Shown here in pieces: positions 25,047 to 34,504 of a stretch of DNA of 42,726 nt. Location: contig JAMOMQ010000072.1 of NCBI GenBank assembly GCA_027066995.1, positions 1-42,726 of the forward strand, in the 5' to 3' direction. A model generated the notes under the pieces. It did not search any database, was not told where the DNA came from, and worked only from the letters and a program-made list of their open reading frames with translations. Source of the DNA: Flavobacteriales bacterium. GTDB lineage: Bacteria; Bacteroidota; Bacteroidia; Flavobacteriales; Flavobacteriaceae. The translations under genes were made by a program, and so were the position numbers. The number at the start of each line of letters is the position of its first letter. Position 1 is the stretch's first letter.

Positions 25047-26106
25047 CATATTATTAATTTTATTGCCGTTTTTGGTATTTGCAAATCGTCCCCAAGGGGC
25101 TATTAAGAAAACCAAAGTGATACAACGCCGGTTTGAAGCCGGGGCTGCCGGTCAGGTTTATATTGACAATATGTATGGTAATATCCATGTGATAACCGGC
25201 ACGCAATCTCATGTGAGTATTACTGTAGAAATATCGGTTGACGGCGATTCTAACGAGGCGGTTCAAAAAACTTTTGAACGTATTGATGTCAATATCATTA
25301 AACAAGGCAGTCAAATTACCGGCAAAACCCTGGTGCAAAGCAAGCGGCAATCATGGAATCTTTTCTCTTTGGTTTTTGGCAGTAGTTCAAACAACACCAA
25401 TTTTAAAATCAATTACACAATTAAAATGCCCGAGCAATGGGATTTGAAAATCAATAATGATTACGGGCATATATTTATCAACCGCTTGACAGGTGATTTG
25501 GATTTAAATGCCGACTACGGTCACTTTGAAATCGGGCAATTACTCGGCTCACACAACCGGATTAATATCGATTATTTTTCAAAATCGGGTATTGAGTTTG
25601 TCAAACAAGCCACAATCAATGCCGATTATAGCAAAATTAGTATTGATATGGCTTACCGGTTAAATTTGAATTGTGATTATACCACCGTAAAAATAGGTAA
25701 TGTCCGCCAATTACATTTTAATAACGATTACGGCAGCCTGCATGTAGATAATGTTAAAGAGGTCAACGGTTCGGGCGACGGTCAAGCACGCTATTTCGGA
25801 CAAGTGCATAGTCTGCGGTTTAGTGGCGACTACGGATCGGTTACTATAGATGGTCTATTGCCCGGTTTTGACCGGATTGATTTGGAATGTGACTATACCA
25901 CCATTAAGATTTATAACCGAAAAAAAGTGCCTTACCGTTTGAATATTTTACAAGAATACGGTTGTTTTAAATACGAAAACCTGACCGTATACAGAGAAGT
26001 GATTGATGGCGGCGATAAAGATATCAAAGCTTTTTATTTAGACCGGAACAGTTCTTCTACTATTGATATTACCGAGGATTATGGCTGTATTAAAATATAT
26101 AATTAA
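25027..26106 (+). CDS. Secreted DUF4097-like beta-helix protein
   Basis: A 359-residue protein with a signal peptide (MKNIGLNILLILLPFLVFA). The mature part is a series of short repeats built on DYG: NNDYGHIFI, NADYGHFEI, NADYSKISI, NCDYTTVKI, NNDYGSLHV, SGDYGSVTI, ECDYTTIKI and TEDYGCIKI, one every ~20-25 residues. That is the beta-helix pattern of DUF4097-type putative adhesins, often encoded with ECF sigma operons in Bacteroidota. The location is probably periplasmic or cell-surface. It overlaps the preceding gene by 20 bp. No catalytic residues are evident. Confidence 0.8.
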   Translation: MKNIGLNILLILLPFLVFANRPQGAIKKTKVIQRRFEAGAAGQVYIDNMYGNIHVITGTQSHVSITVEISVDGDSNEAVQKTFERIDVNIIKQGSQITGKTLVQSKRQSWNLFSLVFGSSSNNTNFKINYTIKMPEQWDLKINNDYGHIFINRLTGDLDLNADYGHFEIGQLLGSHNRINIDYFSKSGIEFVKQATINADYSKISIDMAYRLNLNCDYTTVKIGNVRQLHFNNDYGSLHVDNVKEVNGSGDGQARYFGQVHSLRFSGDYGSVTIDGLLPGFDRIDLECDYTTIKIYNRKKVPYRLNILQEYGCFKYENLTVYREVIDGGDKDIKAFYLDRNSSSTIDITEDYGCIKIYN

Positions 26107-26128
26107 CCGCATTTGTAAATATAAGAAT

Positions 26129-27136
26129 ATGAAAACACGATTTTTTTTGATTATCATAAGTATTTTATGGAACTATCATAGCATACTGGCCCAATCGGCT
26201 ATTGACCGGCAACTTTTACAAATCAACCGGCAAATTGACAGTATCATCAAAGTGAAAGTCACCGATTTTAAGCAACAGCTGAAAGATATTAACCGGCGTT
26301 TGGCACAAAAAGTCATTGACCGGCAACAGGCCGAAGCCGAAAAAAAGGAACTGGCCAAGCGTTATGCCGAAGATTTGGACTATACCGTTTTTAAATTGAC
26401 CAACGACTTAAAACGTGCCGGCAAAGGTCAATATATTATGGACAGTGTGTCGGCAGCCCCTTCAACTACCGCTTATAATGTGCGTAAAGTTATTATGTAT
26501 CGCAAGCATTATTATGATAAAAAGGTGCATAAAAACAAACAAACATTTGCGTATTTGTTTGTCTCGGCAGGATTTAATAATCTTATTGACAACGATCAAG
26601 TGCAAAGTCTCGAATTTAGCCCTTACGGTTATTTGCAATCCCGATTTTTTGAATTGGGCATTGATTGGAAAACCAATATTATACATCAAAAAGTATTTGT
26701 GAATTACGGCGCGTCTTTTATATGGCATACCCTCAAACCAACCGATAACAAATTCCATGTTATTGACAATAACCAAGTGGTTCTGGTAACGCATCCTTAC
26801 GATTTGGAAACATCAAAACTGCGTCATATTTGGCTGCGATTACCTTTGCAACTCGAACTCAATTTTCCTAATGCCAATCGTGGTCATTTGCATTTGACCG
26901 GAGGTTTTTACGGTAAGTTTCGTTTGACTACCAAACAAAAATTGACTTATGTAGCCGGTAATGACAATCATGATGAGGTTATAAAAAACAGTTATTTGAT
27001 GCCGAGCTTTGCCTATGGCATATCAGGTGGTTTTGGCGGTTCCGATTGGGAGATTTTTGCACAGTATGATATAACGCCACTATTTAAATACAGTCAAAAA
27101 CATTTGGTAAGTTTGGGCTTTAAATGGCGATTGTAA
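26129..27136 (+). CDS. Outer-membrane beta-barrel protein with coiled-coil N-terminus
   Basis: A 335-residue exported protein. I start it at the ATG at 26129 (MKTRFFLIIISIL), which begins a signal peptide ending near ILAQS; the longer frame from 26063 only reads the preceding gene out of phase. Residues ~25-100 are a charged coiled coil (INRQIDSIIKVKVTDFKQQL; DRQQAEAEKKELAKRYAED). From about 150 onward, alternating strands such as YLQSRFFELGIDWKTN, LRLPLQLELNF, HLHLTGGFYGKFRL and a terminal LVSLGFKWRL, ending in an aromatic/basic strand, look like an 8-strand barrel of the PorT-like type. It is the last gene of the sigma operon. Confidence 0.7.
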   Translation: MKTRFFLIIISILWNYHSILAQSAIDRQLLQINRQIDSIIKVKVTDFKQQLKDINRRLAQKVIDRQQAEAEKKELAKRYAEDLDYTVFKLTNDLKRAGKGQYIMDSVSAAPSTTAYNVRKVIMYRKHYYDKKVHKNKQTFAYLFVSAGFNNLIDNDQVQSLEFSPYGYLQSRFFELGIDWKTNIIHQKVFVNYGASFIWHTLKPTDNKFHVIDNNQVVLVTHPYDLETSKLRHIWLRLPLQLELNFPNANRGHLHLTGGFYGKFRLTTKQKLTYVAGNDNHDEVIKNSYLMPSFAYGISGGFGGSDWEIFAQYDITPLFKYSQKHLVSLGFKWRL

Positions 27137-27190
27137 TTTTAGAATCAACAAGTTACGTTATTTTATTTTTTTATATGATGCTCACGTTGA

Positions 27191-27880
27191 TTAGGACTCT
27201 CTATTGATTTCATCACTAACCACCAGGCCGTCTTTAAGTCTGATAATACGTTTGGCATGTTCGGCAATATCTTCTTCGTGGGTAACCAAAACAATAGTAT
27301 GCCCTTTTTTATGCAATTCATCAAAAAGTGCCATAATTTCTTCCGATGTTTTCGAATCTAAATTCCCCGTAGGCTCATCGGCCAATATAATAGACGGATT
27401 GTTAACCAAAGCCCGGGCAATAGCTACTCTTTGGCGCTGTCCACCCGACAGTTCGTTGGGTTTATGTGTCATCCGGTCTTGGAGACCGACCATTTTTAAA
27501 ACTTCTTCGGCACGTTTGATGCGTTGTGCTTTTGACTTGCCGGCATATACTAAGGGTAGGGCTACATTTTCCAAAGCGGTAGTGCGCGGCAAGAGATTAA
27601 AAGTTTGAAAAACAAAGCCTATTTCTTTATTTCTGATTTTGGCCAGTTCGATATCTGATAATTGTTCTACCGCTTGGTTATTGAGCCGGTATTTGCCTTT
27701 GGTGGGCGTATCTAGAGCGCCAATAATATTCATCAAAGTTGATTTGCCACTTCCCGAAGGTCCCATCAAAGCCACGTATTCGCCTTTGTCGATATCCAAA
27801 TTGATACCGCGCAAAGCCTTAACGGTTTCGTTGCCCATTTTAAAATGTCTTTGAATATTTTTGAGCTCAATAACTGCCAT
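27191..27880 (-). CDS. ABC transporter ATP-binding protein, LolD/MacB type
   Basis: A 229-residue ATPase. Walker [10 protein letters not shown] (near 41), signature [15 protein letters not shown] (near 142), Walker [15 protein letters not shown], and the H-loop VTHEED are all present. The [17 protein letters not shown] form with [19 protein letters not shown] is the MacB/LolD group, which pairs with a separate FtsX-like permease to move lipoproteins or peptides. No permease is next to it; the upstream neighbour 10 bp away is panC. The permease is probably elsewhere. Confidence 0.92.
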   Translation of the reverse strand: MAVIELKNIQRHFKMGNETVKALRGINLDIDKGEYVALMGPSGSGKSTLMNIIGALDTPTKGKYRLNNQAVEQLSDIELAKIRNKEIGFVFQTFNLLPRTTALENVALPLVYAGKSKAQRIKRAEEVLKMVGLQDRMTHKPNELSGGQRQRVAIARALVNNPSIILADEPTGNLDSKTSEEIMALFDELHKKGHTIVLVTHEEDIAEHAKRIIRLKDGLVVSDEINRES

Positions 27881-27890
27881 ATACTATATT

Positions 27891-28736
27891 TTAAAGTTGA
27901 ATATTATCAATTAATCTGACATCACCTGCATATACAACGATAAAACCGCGGTATTTGTTACCGGCTATTTTTTGTTTGGCAGGTTTGAGTGTTTTTTCGT
28001 CTGCTATTTCAAAATATTCTAATTTGAGCAAAGGGTGGGCTGTCATGGCATTGGTTACAAATTCTTTAACATCTTCTATGTTTTTGTAGGCGAATAAGGT
28101 TTTTGCTTGTTTGAGCACTTGATAGATATAAGGTGCCGCCGCGCGGTGTTCTGTTGTTAATCGCTTATTGCGCGAGCTCATAGCCAAACCGTCCGCTTCG
28201 CGGTATATGGGAATGGGTATAATGTCTACCGGAATTTGTTCTTTTTCAACCAATTTTTTAATAATTTGCAATTGTTGAAAATCTTTTTCGCCAAAGTAAG
28301 CCCGGTCCGGTTGCACAATTTCAAATAACTTTTTAACCACCGTGCCGACACCGTCAAAATGTCCCGGACGGTGCTTACCTTCCATTTCCAACTCTAATCC
28401 GTCAAAATCAAACGATTGACTGGCAACCTGGCCGTCGTAAAAATCTTGTGCGTCGGGGTAAAAAACGATTATATCGTCAGAGAGATTTTGCAATAAAGCC
28501 AAATCGGTTTCAAAAGTGCGCGGATATTTGTTTAGGTCATCGGGATTGTCAAATTGGGTAGGATTGACAAAAATACTGACCACCGTCACTTCATTATCTT
28601 TTAACGAAGCCTTTACCAAGGCTAAATGTCCTTGATGCAAGGCACCCATAGTCGGCACAAAACCGATACTTTTTTGCGCCTTTTTTAAGGAAGTTATTTG
28701 ATTTTTAAGATTTTTTTTTAAGCGGAAGACTTTCAT
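27891..28736 (-). CDS. panC: Pantoate-beta-alanine ligase
   Basis: Joins pantoate and beta-alanine with ATP in pantothenate (coenzyme A) synthesis. The 281-residue protein shows GFVPTMGALHQGHLALV (the HIGH-like motif), VSIFVNPTQFDNPDDLNKYP, GHFDGVGTVVKKLF, YFGEKDFQQL and the KMSKS-like MSSRNKRL. Length and motifs fit the family. It is followed 10 bp later by the ABC ATPase. Divergent from the starch-synthase-like gene across a 92-bp gap with two back-to-back -7 boxes. Confidence 0.96.
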   Translation of the reverse strand: MKVFRLKKNLKNQITSLKKAQKSIGFVPTMGALHQGHLALVKASLKDNEVTVVSIFVNPTQFDNPDDLNKYPRTFETDLALLQNLSDDIIVFYPDAQDFYDGQVASQSFDFDGLELEMEGKHRPGHFDGVGTVVKKLFEIVQPDRAYFGEKDFQQLQIIKKLVEKEQIPVDIIPIPIYREADGLAMSSRNKRLTTEHRAAAPYIYQVLKQAKTLFAYKNIEDVKEFVTNAMTAHPLLKLEYFEIADEKTLKPAKQKIAGNKYRGFIVVYAGDVRLIDNIQL

Positions 28737-28774
28737 TATGAAAAATTTAACTACTGCAATTAGGTTAAAGCCTT

Positions 28775-28782
28775 CAAATATA
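28775..28782 (-). promoter_or_regulatory. -7 box for panC
   Basis: The minus strand reads TATATTTG, an exact match 38 bp before the panC ATG. The plus-strand box for the divergent gene begins 13 bp further on. Confidence 0.55.
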
Positions 28783-28795
28783 CATCAAAAATTCG

Positions 28796-28803
28796 TATCT
28801 TTG
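28796..28803 (+). promoter_or_regulatory. -7 box for the starch-synthase-like gene
   Basis: TATCTTTG matches TAnnTTTG 25 bp before the ATG at 28829. The two divergent promoters must share the upstream DNA, so the two operons may affect each other. Confidence 0.55.
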
Positions 28804-28828
28804 TAAATCAATAACAATACTCTTTTTT

Positions 28829-29659
28829 ATGAAAGGTAAGAATTTTTTAATCGCTTCATCGGGGATTTATCCCTATATCAATAATAGCGATACCGCTAAT
28901 TTGGCCTACAAAATTGCCCGTTCGGCCAATAGTAAAGGCAGTCAAATACGTATGTTTATGCCGCGCTTTGGTGTGGTTAACGAACGTAAGCACCAGTTGC
29001 ATGAAGTCATACGTTTGTCCGGCGTCAATATTGTAATTAATGATGACGATATGCCGTTAATTATAAAAGTGGCTTCAATTCCCAAAGAACGCATGCAAGT
29101 TTACTTTATAGATAATGACGAATTTTTTAAGCGTAAATTTGTTTTTACCGGTGAAGATGACGAGTTGTTTGAAGACAACGACAGTCGCGCTGTATTTTTT
29201 GCCAAAGGCATTGTTGAAACCGTAAAAAAATTAAAATGGCGCCCCGATTATATATTAGTATTTGACTGGTTTACCAGCTTATTGCCTTTATACATTAAAA
29301 CTTACTATAAAAACGAGCCATTGTTTCATGATGCCAAAACCTATGTGGTGATTACGGATGAAACCTTTAAAACACCAATGTCAAACGATTTAAAAGATAA
29401 ACTGATATTTGACGAATTGCCACAAGAGTTTATAGACAAATACCAAGAACCTACCGAAATAAACTTGATAAAAAATGCCATAGACCTGGCAGACGGTGTT
29501 ATTTTACGCACGACCAATATACCGGAAGATATTGCCCGTCATTTAGAAGACAAAGATTTGGACGTGGTGGATTTGTCCGGTATTGATTTAGAAGAAAATG
29601 AAGCGGAATTAAAAGCCAAAGTAATAGAAGCTTTCGGAGAAAAATCACCGTCCAATTAA
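28829..29659 (+). CDS. Starch-synthase N-domain-like protein
   Basis: A 276-residue protein that resembles only the N-terminal (GT5) half of glycogen/starch synthase: MPRFGVVNERKHQLHEVIR, VYFIDNDEFFKRKFVF, DDSRA-like EDNDSRAVFFAKGIVETVKK, and WRPDYILVFDWFTSLLPLYI. The C-terminal Rossmann half that holds much of the active site is absent, and the end is an acidic Glu-rich helix (LEENEAELKAKVIEAFG). Databases call such Bacteroidota proteins glycogen/starch synthase, and they sit between panC and a DUF4270 gene as here. Whether it is an enzyme is doubtful. It starts at ATG 28829. Confidence 0.8.
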   Translation: MKGKNFLIASSGIYPYINNSDTANLAYKIARSANSKGSQIRMFMPRFGVVNERKHQLHEVIRLSGVNIVINDDDMPLIIKVASIPKERMQVYFIDNDEFFKRKFVFTGEDDELFEDNDSRAVFFAKGIVETVKKLKWRPDYILVFDWFTSLLPLYIKTYYKNEPLFHDAKTYVVITDETFKTPMSNDLKDKLIFDELPQEFIDKYQEPTEINLIKNAIDLADGVILRTTNIPEDIARHLEDKDLDVVDLSGIDLEENEAELKAKVIEAFGEKSPSN

Positions 29660-29691
29660 TTTTAATTTATCAAAAAAAATTGAAAAAATTT

Positions 29692-31251
29692 ATGTTAAAC
29701 AAACGATTCGGTTTAATCATGATGTTTATGCTCTTGATTATAACCACCTCATGCAGAAAGGAATTTACAACCATAGGCAATCAACTGATAGACAAACCCG
29801 ACTTTGAAGGCAAACTATATGAAACCGCCACTGTAAGAATATACGATGAAAGAATAGAAAAAGTTTTTTCGTCCCATTCTTATTTGAATTTATACAGTAA
29901 TCTGCCGGCTGCTTCATTAGGTTTTTATAATGATGGTAAATTTGGTAATCTCGAAGCCGATTTAATATCCGATTTAAGCTATGATTTTAAGTTGGCTGAC
30001 GATTTGGGTGATAATATAAAAATATTGGGTGCCCAATTGGTTGTGCCTTATTTTTCAACTACTCAAACTGACAGTCAAGGCAATAATTATTACGAATTGG
30101 ATTCTATATACGGTAATCAGCCGTTTGAAATTAAAATACACGAATTGACTTATTTACTACAATCTTACGATCCGGACAACGATTTGGAAACTTTAAGGAG
30201 TTATTATTCCGACTTTGACTTTACCCCATACAAAGGTGCGGTGATAGGTGACAGTCTTGATTTTGAGGTCAGCAATGAGCCTTACATCACTTATAAACGC
30301 AATAAAGACGGCACTTTTGAACTGAACGATGATGATGAAAAAATTATCAAAGATTCTCTGGGACCGCATATGATTATCAAATTGGATACTACTTATTTCA
30401 GACAAAAAATCTTTGACCGTTCCGGTGAAGATGTTTTAACCGGCGAATCTCATTTTAAAGATTATTTTAGAGGAATTTATATTGATGCCATCAGTAATAA
30501 TGGAGACGGAACTTTTGTTTTGATGCCATTTAATCAAGGTAAAATAATTATTCAATATACTTTTGATCAAACCGATGATAATGATACACCCAATGACACT
30601 TCTGATGACACCGTTGAAACCATCTATAGAGAAATAGTTTTAAATTTGGGTAGTATTATGGTTAATCATTATGAGAATAACTTGACCAATTATGCACAGA
30701 CAGCTTTAAATAACAGTGATATGATTAACGGTGACGATGAAATTATATTAAAAGGCGATGCCGGAGCCGGGGCTGTGGTGCAATTATTTGACGAACAAGA
30801 TTTAAGAGACCTGCGTTTAAAAGACTGGATGATAAATCAAGCCGAGCTTTATTTTTACGTCGATAAAACACAAACCGAAGAAATGTTGGCGCAAGCACCG
30901 CGTTTGTATCTTTATAACTATGACGACGAAAAAAACTTATTGGATATTTTTGCTCCGGAAAACAATCCGGATTATGACTATAAAACCTATGACGGCAAAT
31001 TGCATACCGACGAAAACGGAGACATGTACTACCGTTTTGGTATCACACGACACATTCGAAATGTTTTAAAAAACGACTCTACCAATGTTAAATTGGGTTT
31101 ACGTATTTGCACAAATATACCTAAACCTTTAAAAACCGGTGATATTTTTAGAGACCCCGACGCTTACAATCCGACGGGTGTCATATTGTATGGTAATCAA
31201 TCGGGCGTAAAGCCGCCGGTGTTAAAAATACGTTACACCGATCCGGAATAA
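29692..31251 (+). CDS. DUF4270 lipoprotein
   Basis: A 519-residue lipoprotein. The signal peptide (LIMMFMLLIITTSC) ends in a lipobox with the cysteine near residue 21. The mature part begins KEFTTIGNQLIDKPDFEG and is beta-rich, with an Asp-rich loop (DQTDDNDTPNDTSDDTVE) and a C-terminal GVILYGNQSGVKPPVLKIRY, the DUF4270 ending. Function unknown; probably on the outer membrane. The ATG at 29692 is preferred; the TTG at 29680 adds four residues (MKKF) and is equally hydrophilic. It follows the starch-synthase-like gene and converges on the methyltransferase with a 2-bp gap. Confidence 0.88.
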   Translation: MLNKRFGLIMMFMLLIITTSCRKEFTTIGNQLIDKPDFEGKLYETATVRIYDERIEKVFSSHSYLNLYSNLPAASLGFYNDGKFGNLEADLISDLSYDFKLADDLGDNIKILGAQLVVPYFSTTQTDSQGNNYYELDSIYGNQPFEIKIHELTYLLQSYDPDNDLETLRSYYSDFDFTPYKGAVIGDSLDFEVSNEPYITYKRNKDGTFELNDDDEKIIKDSLGPHMIIKLDTTYFRQKIFDRSGEDVLTGESHFKDYFRGIYIDAISNNGDGTFVLMPFNQGKIIIQYTFDQTDDNDTPNDTSDDTVETIYREIVLNLGSIMVNHYENNLTNYAQTALNNSDMINGDDEIILKGDAGAGAVVQLFDEQDLRDLRLKDWMINQAELYFYVDKTQTEEMLAQAPRLYLYNYDDEKNLLDIFAPENNPDYDYKTYDGKLHTDENGDMYYRFGITRHIRNVLKNDSTNVKLGLRICTNIPKPLKTGDIFRDPDAYNPTGVILYGNQSGVKPPVLKIRYTDPE

Positions 31252-31253
31252 TT

Positions 31254-32408
31254 TTAAGACGCGTTTTTTTTAGAACCTTGATATAATAAATATTGTACCA
31301 AGCGGGCTTCGAGTTTGCCGTTAAAGAGTTTGATGCGTTTACTTGGCCTGAGTCCTACAAATTTGAGTGCTTGCAAATTGCCTACCAACAGCCAGGCTTC
31401 CGTATCCGGATAATGATGTTTTAAGGTGTCACCTGTTTTTTTATAAAAGCTTTTGGTGTCTATTGACAAGCGCTCGTCATAGGGCGGGTTAAACAACAGA
31501 AGCGTATCCTCTTGAGGTCTGACTGTTTTGAAAAAATCGGCTTGTTTGACACTGATAAAATCTTCCAAATTGGCATTTTTTATATTTATAAGGGCTTTTT
31601 CAATAGCCGAAGGCGCTTTATCATACCCCAGTAGTTTGATATTTTCCGGCAATTCTCTAATTTTTTTCAGGCTTGAGTTTTTAATCACTTCAAATAAACC
31701 GGCGTTATAATCGGGCCAATTTTGAAAGCCGAAAGTTTGACGGTTGACGGCAGCCGGAATTTTCATAGCCCACATAGCCGCTTCAATCAGAATAGTGCCG
31801 GAACCACACATGGGATCCAGTAAATTTTTACGGCCTTGCCAGCCGCTTAAGGCTACAATACCGGCCGCCAATACTTCGTTGAGCGGTGCAATGTTGGTCA
31901 TAGTGCGATAACCGCGTTTATGCAATGAATCACCGGAACTGTCGAGTAAAATATGGAGTTGTTGATCTTGAAAATGTAAAACAATTCTCAAATCAGGTTT
32001 TTTTAAATCAATATCGGGTCGTTTTTGCGTGCGATTTCTAAACCGGTCCACAATGGCATCTTTGGCTTTTAAGGCTATAAAACGGGTGTTTTTAAAATAT
32101 TTGGTTTGTCCGCTGACATCAATTCTAAAACTTTGTTCAACAGACATGTATTGTTCCCAATCAATACCCGATACAATCTTATATAAGTCATTTGCTTTAT
32201 AAATACGGTTAGAGCCTGCAATTTTTCGCAAAACACGTAAAGCCGTATGCAAATTATAATTGGCTTTATACATAAAACCCAAGTCGCCTTCAAAATGTAC
32301 AGCTCTGTTGGCTTTGGTGATGTTTTGGGCGCCCAATTGCAGTAATTCTTGAGCTAAGACGTCTTCTAATCCGAAAAATGTGGTTGCCGTAAGTTTTAAA
32401 TTATTCAT
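31254..32408 (-). CDS. THUMP-domain RNA methyltransferase, RlmL type
   Basis: A 384-residue class I methyltransferase. Residues ~5-155 contain the THUMP RNA-binding domain (TATTFFGLEDVLAQELLQLG; FRIDVSGQTKYFKNTRFIALK). The catalytic half has LLDPMCGSGTILIEAAMWAM (SAM motif I) and LLFNPPYDERLS, the NPPY motif of N-methylation. This is the N-terminal-half type of E. coli RlmL, which makes N2-methylguanine (m2G2445) in 23S rRNA; the exact site here is not proven. It is downstream of the DUF456 gene by 20 bp, probably in a ruvC operon. Confidence 0.88.
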   Translation of the reverse strand: MNNLKLTATTFFGLEDVLAQELLQLGAQNITKANRAVHFEGDLGFMYKANYNLHTALRVLRKIAGSNRIYKANDLYKIVSGIDWEQYMSVEQSFRIDVSGQTKYFKNTRFIALKAKDAIVDRFRNRTQKRPDIDLKKPDLRIVLHFQDQQLHILLDSSGDSLHKRGYRTMTNIAPLNEVLAAGIVALSGWQGRKNLLDPMCGSGTILIEAAMWAMKIPAAVNRQTFGFQNWPDYNAGLFEVIKNSSLKKIRELPENIKLLGYDKAPSAIEKALINIKNANLEDFISVKQADFFKTVRPQEDTLLLFNPPYDERLSIDTKSFYKKTGDTLKHHYPDTEAWLLVGNLQALKFVGLRPSKRIKLFNGKLEARLVQYLLYQGSKKNAS

Positions 32409-32428
32409 AAAAAGAAAAAGGTATACAC

Positions 32429-32935
32429 CTAAAACAATTGTTTAATGGTTTCCCAGTGGTCGGTTAACATTTTAAAATAAAGTGCCAAAAATACCAAACT
32501 GGCAATTAGTTGCATACCGGTAGAAACCAAAAAACCTATAAAGGCACCGAAAGCGGCTTTTAAAGCTTGTGATGCATCACTGTTTTTGATATACTCTCCT
32601 ACGAATGCTCCGGCAAAGGCACCTACAATGATGCCTCCCGGAATGGGCGCAAATAAGCCTACAATGACACCGATGATTGCGCCGAATGTACCATATTTGC
32701 TACCGCCGAATTTTTTGGTACCTACTGCCGGTATTATATAGTCCAAAACGGTAATAATCAATACCACGGCAAAGGATACGGCTATAAAAGACCAATCGTC
32801 GGGAATGACTTTGGCCCACATGGTTACGACCAATCCGAACCAAGCTGTCAGCGGCCCCGGTAATCCCGGTAAAATACAACCGATAATACCCGCTATAATT
32901 AAGATTAAGCCCAAAATAATGAGTAAGACATCCAT
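32429..32935 (-). CDS. DUF456 membrane protein
   Basis: A 168-residue membrane protein of the DUF456 family, with about four to five helices. The family pattern is clear: GCILPGLPGPLTAWFGL near the N-terminus, DYIIPAVGTKKFGGSKYG in the middle and a Gly-rich GVIVGLFAPIPGGIIVGAFAG helix pair. Function unknown. It lies 70 bp downstream of ruvC and 20 bp upstream of the THUMP methyltransferase, all on the minus strand. Confidence 0.92.
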   Translation of the reverse strand: MDVLLIILGLILIIAGIIGCILPGLPGPLTAWFGLVVTMWAKVIPDDWSFIAVSFAVVLIITVLDYIIPAVGTKKFGGSKYGTFGAIIGVIVGLFAPIPGGIIVGAFAGAFVGEYIKNSDASQALKAAFGAFIGFLVSTGMQLIASLVFLALYFKMLTDHWETIKQLF

Positions 32936-33005
32936 AGGTTTAAACGCTTTATTTAGTTTGAATAAAATTAATAAAAAAAATTGATCTAATAGTTGCTTTT
33001 CCGTT

Positions 33006-33578
33006 TTATTTTATGCGTTTGGGATTGTCATTGATAAAACTTTTCCAACTGCCGTATTTTTTCTTGGTTTGATCGTTGCCGTTATTAAAATAATGACAAA
33101 CAGCTACTGCAAGACCGTCGGTGGCATCCAATTTGGTGGGTAAAACGGAAATATTTAACAAACGTTTGAGCATGGCAGCCACTTGTTCTTTGCTGGCGTT
33201 ACCATTGCCGGTAATGGCCATTTTAACTTTTTTCGGCAAATATTCCGTGATGGGCACTTCACGGTATAAACCGGCGGCCATAGCCACACCTTGTGCACGC
33301 CCCAATTTTAACATAGATTGTACGTTTTTGCCGAAAAAAGGTGCTTCAATGGCTAATTCATCAGGGTGAAATTCGTCAATGAGTTGCAAAGTGCGCTCAA
33401 AAATTTTTTTAAGTCGTAAACTGTGGCTGTCGTATTTGTTTAAGATGAGTTCGTCCATCAAGATCAATTGCAATGTTTTGCCCGTGACGCTGATCATGCC
33501 AAAACCCATGACTGTAGTGCCGGGGTCAATTCCTAATATGATGCGTTCGGTTTTCAATTTTTTTTGTGTATTTTGCAT
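33006..33578 (-). CDS. ruvC: Holliday junction resolvase RuvC
   Basis: Cuts Holliday junctions in recombinational repair, working with RuvAB. The 190-residue protein has the four acidic catalytic residues: Asp18 in ILGIDPGTT, Glu78 in [11 protein letters not shown], and Asp151 and Asp154 in [12 protein letters not shown]. Other family marks are [18 protein letters not shown] and the [14 protein letters not shown] segment. The C-terminal tail is short and basic ([19 protein letters not shown]). Only 8 bp separate its ATG from the ATG of the divergent membrane-protein gene. Confidence 0.96.
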   Translation of the reverse strand: MQNTQKKLKTERIILGIDPGTTVMGFGMISVTGKTLQLILMDELILNKYDSHSLRLKKIFERTLQLIDEFHPDELAIEAPFFGKNVQSMLKLGRAQGVAMAAGLYREVPITEYLPKKVKMAITGNGNASKEQVAAMLKRLLNISVLPTKLDATDGLAVAVCHYFNNGNDQTKKKYGSWKSFINDNPKRIK

Positions 33579-33583
33579 TGCTT

Positions 33584-33591
33584 CAAATGTA
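33584..33591 (-). promoter_or_regulatory. Possible -7 box for ruvC
   Basis: The minus strand reads TACATTTG, matching TAnnTTTG, and ends 5 bp before the ruvC ATG. It overlaps the start codon of the divergent gene. If real, the ruvC transcript would be nearly leaderless. Confidence 0.35.
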
Positions 33592-34504
33592 TAAACTTAT
33601 CTTTAAATATCATAAAATTATTTTAAACGGTTTTAAAGTTTTAACCGTCTTTTTGGCCTTGTATTATTTATGGCGGCAACGCGAGATTTGGTCGGCTTTT
33701 ACTTTACCGGCCGGAGTCGAAATTTTTAAAATATTGCTTATTCTCACCGGTTTTAGTTTGTTAAACTGGTTTTTTGAAATTAAAAAATGGCAAGGTTTAG
33801 CCGGACATATCCGCACTATAACTTGGACGGAAGCCGCCAAACAAACTTTGATGAGTTTTAGTGTGTCGTTATTGACACCCAACCGGATTGGTGAATACGG
33901 CGCCAAATCTGTTTTTTATGCCCAACCCGATTACAAAAAAGTTTGGGCTTTGACTTTTGCAAGTAATTTTGCCCAACTGTTTTGGACATTTATTATGGGA
34001 GTGGCCGTGCTACTGTTTTGGTGGCAACATCCTGCCGTAAAAGCCTATATCAGCCAATGGCATTTGCCTTTTAATGCTGTTTTTTTAGGGATTATTGCCA
34101 TAGGCTTAATTGCATTTGTAATTTATATAAAGCATTTGAAGTCCAAAAATTACCTCTTGCTGCATAAAACTGTTTGGCAGCAAAGTTTGTTTTATGCCGG
34201 TGTGCGGTATGCTGTTTTTTCAAGCCAGTTTGCTTTACTGTTATATTTTTTAAGTCATAATATCGGTCTGAACTTTATATATCCTGCAGTTTTTTTAAGC
34301 TATTTTATGGCCAGTCTTATACCTGTATTGGCCTTTTTTGATTGGGCGGTCAAAAGCAGTGTGTCCGTATTGGTTTTCGGCATGATAAACATGCCGGGCG
34401 CTTTGGTTTTTAACGTGGTATCTTTAATGTGGTTGGCCAATTTTTTAATCCCCTTTTTAGCGGGATTGGTTTTGATATGGCATTTTAAATTTCATATCAA
34501 ATGA
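33587..34504 (+). CDS. UPF0104 / LPG-synthase-like membrane protein
   Basis: A 305-residue membrane protein with about eight helices, similar to the UPF0104 / lysylphosphatidylglycerol-synthase transmembrane domain family. The family signature is visible: [20 protein letters not shown] (the T-P-x-R-x-G-E motif), then long hydrophobic helices. It lacks the aminoacyl-transfer domain. I prefer the ATG at 33587 to the GTG at 33566, which lies inside ruvC. The stop overlaps the glycosyltransferase start by 4 bp (ATGA), so the two are translationally coupled. Pairing with a GT2 enzyme suggests a role in glycolipid export, which is inference. Confidence 0.78.
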   Translation: MYKLIFKYHKIILNGFKVLTVFLALYYLWRQREIWSAFTLPAGVEIFKILLILTGFSLLNWFFEIKKWQGLAGHIRTITWTEAAKQTLMSFSVSLLTPNRIGEYGAKSVFYAQPDYKKVWALTFASNFAQLFWTFIMGVAVLLFWWQHPAVKAYISQWHLPFNAVFLGIIAIGLIAFVIYIKHLKSKNYLLLHKTVWQQSLFYAGVRYAVFSSQFALLLYFLSHNIGLNFIYPAVFLSYFMASLIPVLAFFDWAVKSSVSVLVFGMINMPGALVFNVVSLMWLANFLIPFLAGLVLIWHFKFHIK

